Part shown: positions 12,869 through 12,907 of the stretch, piece by piece | Position numbering within the stretch: the stretch's first letter is position 1 | Layout of the letters: the number at the start of each line of letters is the position of its first letter | NCBI GenBank assembly: GCA_937926555.1 | Contig: CALAZX010000110.1 | Coordinates: 1-12,907, forward strand | DNA: 12,907 bases | Direction of reading: 5' to 3' | DNA from: an uncultured Negativicutes bacterium | GTDB lineage: Bacteria; Bacillota; Negativicutes; Acidaminococcales; Acidaminococcaceae | Translations under genes and position numbers: made by a program | Notes under the pieces: generated by a model | What the model saw: the letters and a program-made list of their open reading frames with translations, nothing else | Database searches by the model: none | What the model was told of the DNA's origin: nothing

Positions 12869-12907
12869 ATCAGGTAGCGTGTAAAACAGATATCATATAG
12901 AACTAAT

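Larger units (their letters stand above)
12579..12907. other. AT-rich upstream region of the autotransporter
   Basis: This ~330-base stretch is clearly more AT-rich than the coding DNA to its left. It holds the autotransporter ribosome binding site, a leftward promoter candidate, a 10-base inverted repeat flanking that promoter, a short CCCG-ATCA-CGGG stem near 12770-12781, and a rightward promoter candidate near the right edge. Small open frames on both strands lack ribosome binding sites and recognisable similarity. Confidence 0.6.

Noticed and set aside
12508..12869. Small open frames in the autotransporter upstream region on both strands
   Set aside because: The plus-strand frame starts opposite the signal peptide, and neither frame has a ribosome binding site or recognisable protein character.
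1..12907. CRISPR arrays, insertion sequences, phage or defence genes, tRNA or rRNA
   Set aside because: I saw no regularly spaced repeats, transposase or recombinase motifs, terminal inverted repeats, or cloverleaf-like segments anywhere in the window.

Overview
The window most likely comes from a diderm Firmicute of the class Negativicutes (Acidaminococcus- or Phascolarctobacterium-like). Two observations support this. One is an IspH-ribosomal protein S1 fusion gene, an arrangement known from Clostridia and Negativicutes. The other is a complete type Va autotransporter with a C-terminal beta-barrel, which needs an outer membrane. By eye the DNA is GC-rich with strong G/C preference at third codon positions. 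This preference creates long antisense shadow ORFs that are not genes. GC content was not computed.

Left part (2-5617, plus strand): a housekeeping cluster runs rluB (23S rRNA pseudouridine synthase), an HI0933/BaiN-type flavoprotein, a ~130-base gap with hairpins and a possible 20-codon leader ORF, then cmk, plsC and the ispH-rpsA fusion. It ends at a clear rho-independent terminator with a UUCG loop. cmk-plsC-ispH-rpsA is a familiar Firmicute gene order joining CMP recycling, phosphatidic acid synthesis, the last step of the MEP isoprenoid pathway and ribosomal protein S1.

Middle part (5641-9242, plus strand): fni (type 2 IPP isomerase) overlaps by 8 bases a gene for a protein resembling sn-glycerol-1-phosphate dehydrogenase. 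An M18 aminopeptidase (apeA) follows. A ~345-base convergent gap holds several hairpins, including a probable bidirectional terminator.

Right part (9588-12907): a 996-residue autotransporter on the minus strand has a signal peptide, a cysteine-free passenger and a 12-stranded-type barrel ending in Phe. Its AT-rich upstream region carries a sigma70-like promoter candidate, and a second outward-facing promoter reads right, off the window.

The most interesting signal lies inside the ispH-rpsA fusion. A perfect Shine-Dalgarno (AAGGAGG) and an in-frame ATG sit exactly at the boundary between the enzyme and the S1 domains. A TTGGCA-N17-TATCAT promoter-like sequence lies about 400 bases upstream in an AT-rich island, and codon use changes abruptly after the junction. 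Together these suggest that free S1 is made from within the fusion gene. I found no CRISPR array, insertion sequence, phage gene, tRNA or rRNA.
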